DNA of 64,000 nt from Wyeomyia smithii (lineage: Eukaryota > Arthropoda > Insecta > Diptera > Culicidae), in assembly GCF_029784165.1 (NCBI RefSeq), contig NC_073695.1, positions 241,774,089 through 241,838,088 of the forward strand, given 5' to 3'. The notes beneath the pieces were generated by a model. The model had not been told where the DNA came from. It worked only from the letters and a program-made list of their open reading frames with translations, and did not search any database. Made by a program: the position numbers and the translations under genes. How positions within the stretch are numbered: the first letter of the stretch is position 1; each line of letters begins with the position of its first letter. Shown in pieces: positions 49,961 to 60,281 of the stretch.

Positions 49961-50797
49961 ACTTGTTTGTCGATAGCAGCAACCTGTGTATTTATTGTTT
50001 TACATCATCTCTCTCTATTGTCTACGCATACGCCAATAGATTTTTAGTGAGTTCCATTTGGACAAAGATAGCATTATATCCAACGTTTCTCGTTGAGTTG
50101 TTGTACATAAAGGGAATGCTCCTGTGTCGACCGCGAATTGCGGCTAACCGTGACACCATCGCCCAGAGAATTTCCACTGGTTCGAACGTTAATTAAGCAT
50201 AACTATAATACAGTACTCCCCAACCCCTTGCCCCCCCTTATACCGTTATGTACATTATATTTTTCCCACCCTTCCCACCTTATATCCTAAACTAAAACTA
50301 AGAACTGTAGTAGGACTGGCAAATCAAAGTTTTTAAAGTTTAACCGATTGACAGCGAAGCAAACTTTGTTGTAGCCGTCGCCGGTTGTAATCAAAGAAGG
50401 CGTAACAAAGCGCGAAGACTACCGATCGAATTCAGTTCGATATACAAGAAAGAAAGAAAACCCGAAGCAGAAGAAAAACGAAAGTAAGTGAGTGAATAAC
50501 TTTTTTTTTCTTTTGTAAAATACTAAACCCAGGGGCGAAACCGTATATACATAGTGAGGGCAAGGATGTGCTAGAAACTGGCCCCGATGAATGGTAAATT
50601 TAGTGGTAAACAAAAACAATTGCTAAACGCTCTGAGATAGGCGGCGTCCACAGCGAAAGGCGAACAAAACTTGTAAAAAGAAAATAAAAACATTGAGTAG
50701 CGCGATGGAAAGAAGAATGAAAACCGAAAAGCAACAATATTATTACGATTATTATTAATTATTATTATTCATGAGAAAACTAAAATGATGAAAGATA

Positions 50798-50803
50798 AAT
50801 AAA
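50798..50803 (+). promoter_or_regulatory. Likely distal Ten-m polyadenylation signal
   Basis: AATAAA in an A-rich context, followed within 20 nt by T-rich sequence (50820-50832) suitable as a downstream element. Another AATAAA occurs at 50683-50688. Confidence 0.5.
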
Positions 50804-51620
50804 AATATTTAAAAAAAAATCTTTTTTTTTATTTCCGAAGTGAGTATCACCATATCTTGTGGGAAAGAAATGGAAAACCATCCGCCTCCATCCAATGGAG
50901 GCACATGGTAATTCAATGTAGGGACAAACCAGGCGACCATGTGCTAAAGCAGAGTTTGATCGCACGTAAACGTGCTTATCCGTAATAAATCGAACATAAA
51001 GGATTTCACAAAACCATCTTCTACCGAACTTTCTTTACAGCAATCGGCCAAATCCCTGCTGAAACAAACAGTCGAATTTCAAGTTTATTTTCAGTAGTAT
51101 GAAAAGTAACCGAGCTTTCAAATTTCATTGTTAATATTTGCACTTTAGTACATTTATTATCAAATCTATTTCTATTTTTATCTTTTTTTTTGTTTTTCTT
51201 CGACGTCTGAAAATCATACTTTATTCATGCAGTATCCGTCTACTTTCATTGGAATAAATTCAAAGAAAGCACCTGATAAATTCAGCGAAATATTCTATAA
51301 GTTTTCGGCAGAATTTTCAAGAACTACGGCAAACAAAATGTCAATACATGCTGGTTTACGGTAGACCGATGTATTTGCTGATTGTTCGTCGAAATATATT
51401 GCTGACATTTGTTAAAAACTTCGACGAGCTTGATCAGCTGTTGGAAAGTTTTCCGAGATAAATTAAGTGTACTTAATCACAAAGTTCAAAGCAAATCCTA
51501 ATACCGCCAGTTCCACATTTCCACGGTAAATCGATAGTAATAATTTCTTGCAGGTCGATTAGGGTGACAAGGAAATGTATGAGAAATGTTTGACATTCGA
51601 ACTTGGTTTAGCGGAAGGTG

Positions 51621-51680
51621 TTTTTTTTTTTTTTTTTGTAAGATTTGGACCACTGCGACCATTATTTTGATCTTTTGTGG
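51621..51680 (-). repeat. Poly(A)-tailed 3' end of a retroelement
   Basis: Seventeen Ts (51621-51637) followed by GTAAGATTTGGACCACTGCG; on the minus strand this is a poly(A) tail after the same sequence found at 21429-21471. Where the element's 5' end lies is not clear; it is probably strongly truncated. Confidence 0.55.
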
Positions 51681-52969
51681 TAACTAAGGTATACAGCCCT
51701 AGAGGTTGTATGAAATGGTGTCGTAGGACTAAATGTATACATTATATGCTGCGATAAACTGTTCATAGGCAACACTACCGTTTTTATTTGATGGTCGTTA
51801 TTGTAAAACTAACGATGCATGAATACATGAAAATTTAACACTAGTAGTAGTTGCGAAAATTCTCATAACTCTCATCTTCAAGCATTTTTAGCTCTGAAAA
51901 GAACCGATTCCATAATCTTCAGCTCGAAATGTGTGCTATAGAGCGCTGATGATCGCACCACCACCGGTAGTATTGAATATTTTGTTGGCCGCGTATAAAA
52001 TTTGCTCTCCGCTGTGCCCTCCAGTAGCTGTGCCAGCAAATTATCCTACAGCGTACGATGGTAACTGTTGCTGCCGTATGCAAAATAAAGGTAACATGCT
52101 CCGCGGTGCCTGGAAGTTGACGAGCAGCTCTCGTTTCTCAATGTCACGTACCTCTAACAGCTATACTCCACTCGCTGTTGTGTGACAAACTAGACTGAAG
52201 CTGAATTTTCTACACGCAATCTTTTGTATCGAGTTCAGCGTAGATTTTTGCCATTAAGGCGTGGCCACACAGCTTGGAGAAAGAGGAACAAACCAAAACA
52301 CTTTGTTGAGTCAAAATATGTAGGCAGTGGAATTTATTTCGTCCATGTTATTGTTATCTGTGCTCGGGAAGCAAGCCAATAACGAGGGAAATATAAGGGA
52401 AAGCTTGACCTTGGAACTTTTCACCTTTTTCCACCAGTAAGCAGCAATGCAACAATATTAAACATTATATCAAAAAATTGTTACACATTTTATCTATCCA
52501 CCGACATATAAATGACTAAGATGCATTAAGTCGTTCGCTCGCTATAATCGTTTGAAATCTGACGCAACATTTGCCAGTTTCATTTACAAGTTCACAAAAT
52601 GTAATCTAGTATAGAAAACAAAGACGTAGTCCTACGTCAAAATCATCTTCTCGGAAAAGGCCTCACGTAAAATTTGAGCTCTATCGGACTTCGGGAAGCG
52701 TCAAAGTGGTCAAAGTTTCATTTTTGGCAGATAAAAAGTCTTATAGCAGAAGTGGGATTTTTATGTTTTGACCCGTCCTGGCGATAAAACAGCCCCCCTG
52801 CGATCATGTGAAGATAAATTGTTAGTGTATCTTTGAGTATCGCCTATTTCACTATTGTAAGGGAATCGGGGTAAAATTGATATGTTGCTGACATTTTAGT
52901 TAATTTGACACAATCGATTTCTGAGACTTCTTTCCTCAATATGACATAATTTAACCATCACATTCAGAT

Positions 52970-55010
52970 ATTAGTAGATCCACTCGGTCCATGGCAACTT
53001 GTCTCCAGTTTTTTGAGCGTCCAACATTTCCAAGATCCTACTCCATTTGGTCCAACCACCTGCTCGTTGCGTGTCTTTGTGTCTTATACCGGTCGAATTC
53101 GAAGCGAACACCATTTTTGCGTGATAGTTGTCCGGCATTCTTACAACATGTCCCTTCCACCTGTAGCGACTTTCTGGATACTGGGCTCGCCGTAGAGTTG
53201 CACCAGCTCGTGGTTCATTCTTCGCCTCCATAATCCGCCGAGGATAGTCCTGAGCACACGTCGTTCGAAAACTGCTAGTGCTTGCAAGTGCTCCTCAAGC
53301 AGTGTCTATGTCTCGTGCCCGTAGAAGACTACCGGTCTTACGAGCTTCTTGTACATGGTGCACTTGATACGGGAGCGAAGTTTGCCAGATCTCAACGTCT
53401 TGTGGAGTTCATAGTAGGCACGACTTCCAGCTGCAATACGTCTGCGGATTTCTCTGCTGCAGTTGTTGTCGGACGTTACCAATGATCCGAGGCACACAAA
53501 TTTGTCAACCACCTCGAACTACTCTCCGTCGGTCACTACGCTACTGCCTATGCATGTCATATCGCGCTCGGTTTCCTCTGCTAGCAGATACTTGGTCTTC
53601 GACGCTATTAACCTTCAATCCAACTTTTGGTATACAGTTCAGCAACCGCTTGAAACGTCCCTCTGATAAGATCCACAAGAATGACAGATTTATTGAAGAT
53701 CATGCCTCGGATGACAAAGGCCGCACGTTTTGAAGGTGTCATGCTTCAAACGGGCTTGATAACGCACCCGAAATCTTCACACAGCACTCCACAAAACTGG
53801 CTCGATAGCTTCCCACAAACCTTCGTGCTAGCGGTGAGCGACGGCGAAAAGAGATCTGGGAGAGCACTTTGTAGGCTGCGTTGAGATTAGTGATCGCTCG
53901 ACGCTCGGTACTTCTCACATTTCAAGTTTTCGTCCTTCTTGTATTTTGGGTATGTTATTCCCTCCTCCCACTCCTCCGGTAGCTGCTCTGTATCCCAGAA
54001 GCTGACTATCAGCGGATCTAACTTCACTTAATTTGGGGGAGGGATGGGGGTGGTATGTCTCCCTCATCCGCTGTGCTGACGAAGTAGTTCCTCCTAGCGT
54101 CTTGGTCCTCTTTCTCTGCGCCACTCAGGTGTTTATTGCAGTGCTTATTCCAACTATCGATCACCCCACGTTCATCCGTCAAGATTCCCTCATCTTTATC
54201 CCGACATATTTCAGTTCACGGCACAAAGCGTGCACGGAACGCGTTTAGTTTCTTGTAGAATCTACGTGTTTCTTGAGAACGATACAGTTGCTCCATTTCT
54301 TTTTTTTTTTGTTCCGGAAAATATGTGTCTACTGTCTTCGTTTCTGTTTGTACCGACTCACGTTATGACGGATCCTTTGCTGCAGCACCAATGCCCGCGC
54401 TGCATTTTTCTCGTCTAGAATAGTTTGACACTACTCGTCGAACCAGCCGTTACGTCGATTCCTCTCGACGAATCCAACAGCACCTTCAGCTGCGTTGTTG
54501 ATGACTGCTTTAACAATACTCCAGCAGCTTTCACAGATACGGCAACACTGCCTTAAGGCTTTGCGCATACTCAGTAGTGGCGAACGACGATAAAAGGTGA
54601 TTGTTGACAACCGAATGTCTTTGGTGCATTTTGAATATTAGGAACGTTTGCGTCACGATAGGTTCGGACGTCGATAATATCCGAGAAGTGCCTTCCGTCA
54701 ATCAAAACGTGATCGATTTGTGTTTGTGTGGTGATCTCCAGGTATACCGATATGGGAGGCTATGCAGAAAGTAAACCATACTCTTGAAGGCGGCGAAGTC
54801 AGTGAGTCAGTCAAAGGCCGTTTTCATTCGTAAACCGGTGTGCACTGAAATTCCAATAACCGGTCTGAATTCCTCTTCCTGGCCAACCTAAGCGTTGAGA
54901 TCTCCGTTAACGATTTTGAAGTCATGCATTGGCGCTGCTATTGTATGCACGCTTCAGCTGCGCGTAGAAGGTACCCCTCTCGTCATCGTTACTTCCTATT
55001 ATTTTGCTTC
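52970..55010 (-). pseudogene. Decayed RTE/JAM1-like non-LTR retrotransposon
   Basis: Fragments of a LINE polyprotein are readable on the minus strand in the right order but in changing frames. From the high-coordinate end: apurinic endonuclease (GTFYAQLKRAY near 54970, EEEFRPVIG near 54865, HVLIDGRHFSDII near 54700), reverse transcriptase (LPEEWEEGI near 53985, YKVLSQISF near 53870), and the C-terminal part (KTKYLLAEETERDM near 53590, VDKFVCLGSLVTSDNNCSRE near 53500, LRSGKLRSR near 53390, RPVVFYGHET near 53310). Stops and shifts are frequent, and the middle of the RT domain is missing. The 5' end is truncated inside the endonuclease. Clade assignment is from motif wording. Confidence 0.75.
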
Positions 55011-55157
55011 ATGTAATATATTAAAACCACGCCAAAACTGTTTTCGTAGAATCAACGTTTTGAGGTCAGTTTTTGTCCGAACTCAGATCTATATTTTTGA
55101 AAGGTGGGTAAGGAAATGCTATTACAAACAAACAAACTCTTAAAATTTTTGTATTGT

Positions 55158-55258
55158 CTTTCAAAACAAAACGCACTGAATTCGTCGCAGAAATCGTCTC
55201 CATCCAGTTTCTATGGCGACGATTCCTGCAACGAATTCAGTGCGTTTTATTTTGAAAG
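55158..55258. repeat. Near-perfect hairpin, 41-bp arms
   Basis: Arms 55158-55198 and 55218-55258 are reverse complements with three mismatches, separated by 19 nt. Arms begin CTTTCAAAAC. The element makes both strands look open (55104-55358). Probably a tiny foldback MITE; I see no other copy in the window. Confidence 0.8.
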
Positions 55259-56399
55259 AAACAAACAATATTTGACTTTGAAACAAAATTGCGACGAGAC
55301 AATATTGGAATTTTCCGATTTCTCAAAAATTCTAATAGGCGCCATTGTTGCCTCTTAAGGTGATGGGTTCAAACTCGTGAAAATTTGTTTTGCATCAAAG
55401 TACATAAAAAATCATTCAAAGAAGCCAAAGCAAAAAAATGTTGCATTGTGTCATCAATGACGTAGCACCGATACTTTGTTAGCAGCTCCGTTGAAAGTTC
55501 ACGAGCACGCGTTTTGGTAACATTTTGCTAGCTTTCGTCGCGATTTGGGAAAGTATGCACCTGATACGTTTTTAATCTGGATTGTTTGAGGGTTGCGTGT
55601 GCGTATCGTACAGTGTCATACGACGCAATCTGCATCTTGTCCGACAATATACTTAGCAGCATCGTCAGTAACGAGAACGTAGAGGTACCAGACTCGGTAA
55701 TCAGATGGCACCAGGAATAGTCCAATTTCGCGAAAGAAAAGTGGACGCACCGGCTTATTTCGGTGGTATCCGGATGGTTCGGGAGTTGTCATGGAGAAGT
55801 GAACTTCCATCTGACACATATCCTGTTAGACCATCCTGGCAGGCCTACTTCAGCCAGTATCTACATGGGTTCACAATTACCCCCCCCCCCTCCCCTTATG
55901 TAACAATAAGTAACGCGACCTCCACCCCTAATACGTTATGTAATTTGTGTACGACGCCTAATACCCTAATACGGAGGATGTGCGAAGACCTTAACACATG
56001 GAAGGCTGTTAGTGCGGCTGTCTCCTAAATTTTGATGAAACTGCAAACTCCCAGTCTCCAGGTTGGTTAGCTGAGAAGCATATAAGGCTAAAAGGGTCCA
56101 CAAAGCTCCTCGGAGCAGTATATGAAGGTCAAAAGAGGTTTTAGTAGGTCAAACCCCACACTATCTGAGGTTGGTCTCTCAGGTGTTTGGCAAGAAAAAT
56201 TTTTCCCACCTGATGAAAAAAACTTCGGAGAGGATTGTAATGAAAAACTGGACAAAATTTTGTTGATTTAAGTTACGTATGAAAAAAGTTACATGTTTGA
56301 AAGTGTTGTAATAATTATCGACTCATTCCCTTTATTGTAAAAATCTTGTTTACATAACTAACGGTTTATTTATTTTAACTGGGTCCGTTATTGATTTAT

Positions 56400-56665
56400 T
56401 AAAAAACTGATTTTTGAAAAATGTTAATCGTTGTCCTGCGATTCTTAAATGAAGAATAAAGAACTGCTCGAAATGTCTTAAATGACAGTTCGCCCATGCA
56501 CGGTATATGAGTGAACTTTCATTCAACACATTTCGAGCAGTTGTTTATTCTTTATTTGAAAATCGAAGGGCAACGATATAAACATTTTTTAAAAATCACA
56601 TTTTTTAAAAATCATGTTTTGCTCAGAAAATTACATTCTCTCAACTGATAAATGAAAATCAGAAA
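56400..56665. repeat. Palindromic element, copy 2
   Basis: Inverted arms around 56428-56495 and 56510-56574 share GAAGAATAAAGAACTGCTCG against TTTCGAGCAGTTGTTTATTC. The right flank ATCATGTTTTGCTCAGAAAA is the reverse complement of sequence at about 37364-37390, so this is the 37355-37655 family in the opposite orientation. Confidence 0.65.
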
Positions 56666-56950
56666 ACCGTAAAAAACTTTAAGACCCAATTCAGGGACAG
56701 TTGTATGAGAGCTATTAGCATTTGAAAACTTCCATTCCGCCAATCCAAAACGTTACATGTTTAAACTTTTCAAATGTTGATAGATCGTGGAATCGTGTTT
56801 GAGGTGGAACCACGAAATTATGAACAATCAAAGATTGTTGTTTTTGAATAAACTATAAGAATTGTTCGCCTGGAAAATTGAAGGCAAAATATTCAAATTT
56901 TTTCACCTATTGGAAAATTTAATGTGTAAAGGAAAATTGCGGCGCTACGA

Positions 56951-57800
56951 TATTACGAAAGATAATTAGAACAAGATACCTAACTTCCATATTTTTCATA
57001 CATTTTGAACACGACCGATTTCCGACGATTAGTGCTGCCATCTGATGACTTAAATTCTTATAAAATTGTCACTATGAGCGAAACCGATTTATCGTGCATA
57101 GTCCGTCATCGATTGTCGAGCTGTTCAAGATTGTACATTAAAAAAGTGTAGCAGTTTGGTCAGTTCGACGCTAAAGATAACATGCAAATTGATGATATTG
57201 TCATTTTTTGCACTTAATGCTATTGCCATATTTTTTGCACTTCAAAGTACGAAAGAAAAGTGTGAAATCGACTGTCAGAGTGGGGGTTTATATTGAGGGG
57301 TTATATTTATTTTCAGGTCCCATTCTACCAAAGCTTAAAGTTTGATATGGTGCAAGCCAGGTTTCAGAACCATTGTGCATATGGTCAGGTACACCGGGGC
57401 ACCCGATTTTTGCTTTATTAACCTCGGCAAGAGTGGAAAACTTGGCTGTAGAACGTGTTCATAGCGGTTACCAGGAAGTTCTGGTGGTACGCTTAATTTT
57501 AAATGATGCGCCGATAATTTTTGATTCTTCCGAAAGTTTCACGTTTTAGAACTAAACATTCGTACACATTATTATCATTTTTCGAATGGCAGCACCGTAC
57601 AGTCGTCATAATAGGTACTGAAAAAATTGTTTCACCTTTCAGGAGTCATGTCTTGGTCTTTTCGTCAGTTGATTTTGACGTTAGGTATACATCATATTAA
57701 CAGTGTATAAATTAGTTTGACTGTTGCTTACGCGCAGCGACAATCCGATGAATTCTGCAAGAGTCAGGTATCTTGTTCTAGTTATCTTTGATATTACTGA
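56951..57800. repeat. Possible TIR element of about 850 bp
   Basis: The words GATAATTAGAACAAGATACC (56961-56980) and, inverted, GATAACTAGAACAAGATACC (57767-57786) lie within 29-bp arms with three mismatches. No transposase is visible between them. Target duplication is not resolved. Confidence 0.5.
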
Positions 57801-58295
57801 CACTGAAGAATTCAAGTGGGAGTCTTCAAAACTAACTTCAAACTTCAAAAGCAAACAGAATTCAAGTTTAAATCTTAACGTCAATCAATGACCCAATATT
57901 CATTAGTGTTTTCAATAACGAAAAAGTTGTTTAGCCATTATTTTGAATTTAAATTGTGAGAATAAAAATATTGTTCTACGAGATTCGCTGTATTAGCTAA
58001 AACTTATCCAATTTGAAGTGAAAATGAATGAGTGTGTAGCATCGATAAAGTAGAGTGGTATAGAAAGCGACTCTGCTGTCATATCATGAAAATAATAGTC
58101 TTCTCATCTCGCGTCTGCTACTTTCGGGAAAATATTTGAAACAACGCTTTGCGGATATTAATTGTGAAAATATTATTTTTTGCTATTGCATCTTACTTAT
58201 GATCAGGTAATAATGTAAGTTCCATGCAATTTTTAATAACATAGCTAGCTAAACTAACAAAATCATTTTCTAGCAGCTGTTTGTAAACATTAGCA

Positions 58296-59033
58296 ATGGA
58301 CTTTCAAAACCGCGCCGGTGGCAAAACCGGTGGAGGCGGTGTCGCTTCCTGGTCGGAAAGTAACCGTGACCGCCGGGAACGTCTGCGACAGCTAGCCTTG
58401 GAAACCATCGATCTGAACAAAGATCCTTATTTTATGAAAAACCACCTCGGTTCGTACGAATGCAAGCTATGTCTAACTCTGCACAACAACGAGGGCAGCT
58501 ATCTGGCGCACACCCAGGGCAAAAAACATCAAGCCAATCTGGCCCGTCGTGCTGCTAAAGAGGCAAAGGAAGCTCCCTCCAGTATGCAGCCGGAGAAGCC
58601 ACGCGTCGAACCGAAAAAGTTTGTCAAGATTGGTCGTCCCGGCTATCGGGTGACAAAGCAGCGTGATCCGGACAATCATCAGCAATCACTACTATTCCAA
58701 ATCGACTACCCAGAGATAACTGATGGCATCATTCCGCGTCACCGGTTCATGTCAGCCTACGAGCAAAAAATCGAACCTCCAGATCGCAAGTGGCAGTACC
58801 TGCTGTTCGCTGCCGAACCGTACGAAACCATTGCGTTTAAGGTGCCCTCACGAGAGGTGGAAAAAACTGAAGGAAAATTTTGGACCCATTGGAACAAGGA
58901 TACGAAGCAGTTTTTCCTGCAGTTTTCGTTCAAACTGGAACCGAAAATTATTCCACCGCCTCCACCTAACATGCGCATCCCACTGCCGGGAAGACCGATT
59001 TTCAACGTGGTTCCAGGAGCAGATTGGGATTAA
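58296..59033 (+). CDS. Sf3a2: Splicing factor 3a subunit 2
   Basis: A single-exon gene for a 245-residue protein of the SF3A2/SAP62/PRP11 family, a component of the U2 snRNP 17S complex needed for pre-spliceosome assembly in the nucleus. The N-terminus MDFQNRAGGKTGGGGVASWS is diagnostic. A U1-type C2H2 zinc finger uses Cys56, Cys59, His72 and His78 (YECKLCLTLHNNEGSYLAHT). The conserved second half contains RPGYRVTKQRDPDNHQQSLL, the IDYPEI motif and WQYLLFAAEPYETIAFKVPS. It ends with a short proline-rich tail (PPPPPNMRIPLPGRP) and lacks the long heptad-like proline repeats of the human protein, as in other insects. The start is the first ATG of the conserved N-terminus. Confidence 0.97.
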   Translation: MDFQNRAGGKTGGGGVASWSESNRDRRERLRQLALETIDLNKDPYFMKNHLGSYECKLCLTLHNNEGSYLAHTQGKKHQANLARRAAKEAKEAPSSMQPEKPRVEPKKFVKIGRPGYRVTKQRDPDNHQQSLLFQIDYPEITDGIIPRHRFMSAYEQKIEPPDRKWQYLLFAAEPYETIAFKVPSREVEKTEGKFWTHWNKDTKQFFLQFSFKLEPKIIPPPPPNMRIPLPGRPIFNVVPGADWD

Positions 59034-59123
59034 AAACGAGACAACTTTTAACTTTACCATTGCAGGCTTTCTCTATACAAAGGTGTTCTCATCAAGCTAT
59101 TTCCAACGATTAATTCTATGTTC

Positions 59124-59129
59124 AATAAA
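59124..59129 (+). promoter_or_regulatory. Sf3a2 polyadenylation signal
   Basis: AATAAA 91 nt after the stop codon. Cleavage 10-30 nt further on would fall at or within the last codons of the convergent minus-strand gene (stop at 59145-59147). Confidence 0.65.
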
Positions 59130-59144
59130 TAGTCCATTCAGTCA

Positions 59145-60281
59145 TTACAGTGGCAGAGGGAAACAGGGTTGTATTTCCTCTTGGAATTTAATGCATGTCA
59201 TAGTGGGTTGATGTAAATGTCCTTCAATAATTCGGAGAAATGAGAAATCAGAGTTCGGTTGTAAAGCACCGTTGCAAGATTTTCGACTGCAAACCCAATT
59301 TTTCCCTGTTTCTCGATACATATGGTTTTGGAACAAAAGCCTTCTTACCTTAGGTCTTTCGCCCGGTTTTAAAATGGCGAATCGATCCTTAACCTTAAGC
59401 AGGTCGTCGTATCTGGCTTCGCCGGTTGTTTCTACCGGTCCCTCGTGGTTGTGCGGTTCCATATCTTCGAATTGTCCGTCTGATTGCTGATAAAGGTAGC
59501 CTTTGCACTCTTTCCGCCTGAAGCACATCCACTTGACTCGATTTAGTCGCCTGATTAAAATAGGCGTGGTGTACCGATGGTTACCCCACACTACCTCATC
59601 CAGATGTACAGTTCCTTGGTCGAAACCGCTAGGAACACTGTCTTCCTGATTTGTAGGAACTATTATATTTGTTGGATCGTGTTCATGCACGGAACCGAAC
59701 TGGATATCACGAAACGAGTTGGAGATCGTTATTTTTACTTCACACTTGCCACACTGCCATTCTGATTCAGCGTCCAAGTTTTGAGTCTTCGATATGATGT
59801 GATAGCGATAGCCGTTGCACACAAAATAGGTAACATAGCGCTTGTGTGTTCCGTTCACTAGAATGTATGGCATTGTTTCTCCCGTCATCACGTCGCTTAT
59901 CGTTCCGTAGGAATCGAAATTTTTCGAATGTGTATGTTCAATTTTAGATAAAACCCTATAGTCTGGTGATAGTACTATTTTACCAGGACAACGGAATTTG
60001 TTACATTCCAGCCGGAGGCTACCATCACTTTGGACGTAAAAGCGGCTGTACGTGTACCCGCCGTGATACCGAATTGTCTGATTGATCTGATATCCTTCTA
60101 TTGGCTTAACAGAACGCTTTTCCAAAACTTGCAGGACAGAGTCCAACTTCGGGCGCGACTCAGATAACACTAAAGGCTCTTGTTTGATGCGGGGTACTTT
60201 AGCTTCCGAAGCCTCTTCTGAGTTAGCTTTGGTAACTATTTGGCGCTTCCGAGAGGATCCTTTGGCGGGTGGTGTAGTTTG
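59145..60281 (-). CDS. Multi-FLYWCH gene, last exon (four fingers)
   Basis: 1137 nt including the TAA (59145-59147); acceptor CGCAG at 60282-60286, phase 0. After a linker with the basic SSRKRQIVTK and IKQEPLV come four fingers, with cores LRLECNKFRCPGK..EHTHSK, EWQCGKC..VHEHDP, VKWMCFRRKECKG..PHNHEG and NWVCSRKSCNGA..GHLHQP. The second has a compressed Cys pair (C-x2-C). It ends QPCFPLPL. I see no AATAAA on this strand in the 100 nt after the stop. Confidence 0.85.
   Translation of the reverse strand, partial: QTTPPAKGSSRKRQIVTKANSEEASEAKVPRIKQEPLVLSESRPKLDSVLQVLEKRSVKPIEGYQINQTIRYHGGYTYSRFYVQSDGSLRLECNKFRCPGKIVLSPDYRVLSKIEHTHSKNFDSYGTISDVMTGETMPYILVNGTHKRYVTYFVCNGYRYHIISKTQNLDAESEWQCGKCEVKITISNSFRDIQFGSVHEHDPTNIIVPTNQEDSVPSGFDQGTVHLDEVVWGNHRYTTPILIRRLNRVKWMCFRRKECKGYLYQQSDGQFEDMEPHNHEGPVETTGEARYDDLLKVKDRFAILKPGERPKVRRLLFQNHMYRETGKNWVCSRKSCNGALQPNSDFSFLRIIEGHLHQPTMTCIKFQEEIQPCFPLPL

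Larger units (their letters stand above)
46800..50820 (+). other. Ten-m: Ten-m 3' UTR, A-rich, about 4 kb
   Basis: Downstream of the stop the plus strand is strikingly rich in A and in ACAAAC/AAACAA words and poor in transposons up to about 50820, after which sequence character changes. That is what a long neuronal-type 3' UTR looks like. AATAAA signals are seen at 46875-46880 (proximal) and at 50683-50688 and 50798-50803 (distal). Two Pumilio-type TGTACATA sites lie at 49953-49960 and 50102-50109. Open frames inside are short, low-complexity and unsupported. The exact cleavage site is inferred. Confidence 0.65.
50821..58295. other. Intergenic region between Ten-m and Sf3a2, repeat-rich
   Basis: No intact gene. 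It holds a retroelement 3' tail (51621-51680), a block at about 52560-52660 that repeats 7620-7740 in the same orientation, a decayed RTE-like LINE (52970-55010), a hairpin (55158-55258), a palindromic element (56400-56665) and a TIR pair (56951-57800). The open frame at 51931-52185 is GC-richer than its surroundings but I recognise nothing in it on either strand. The Sf3a2 promoter should lie within roughly 58000-58295; no TATA box is obvious. Confidence 0.7.

Noticed and set aside
51931..52185. 84-codon plus-strand frame
   Set aside because: GC-richer than its surroundings and possibly part of an old mobile element, but nothing recognisable on either strand; not reported as a gene.
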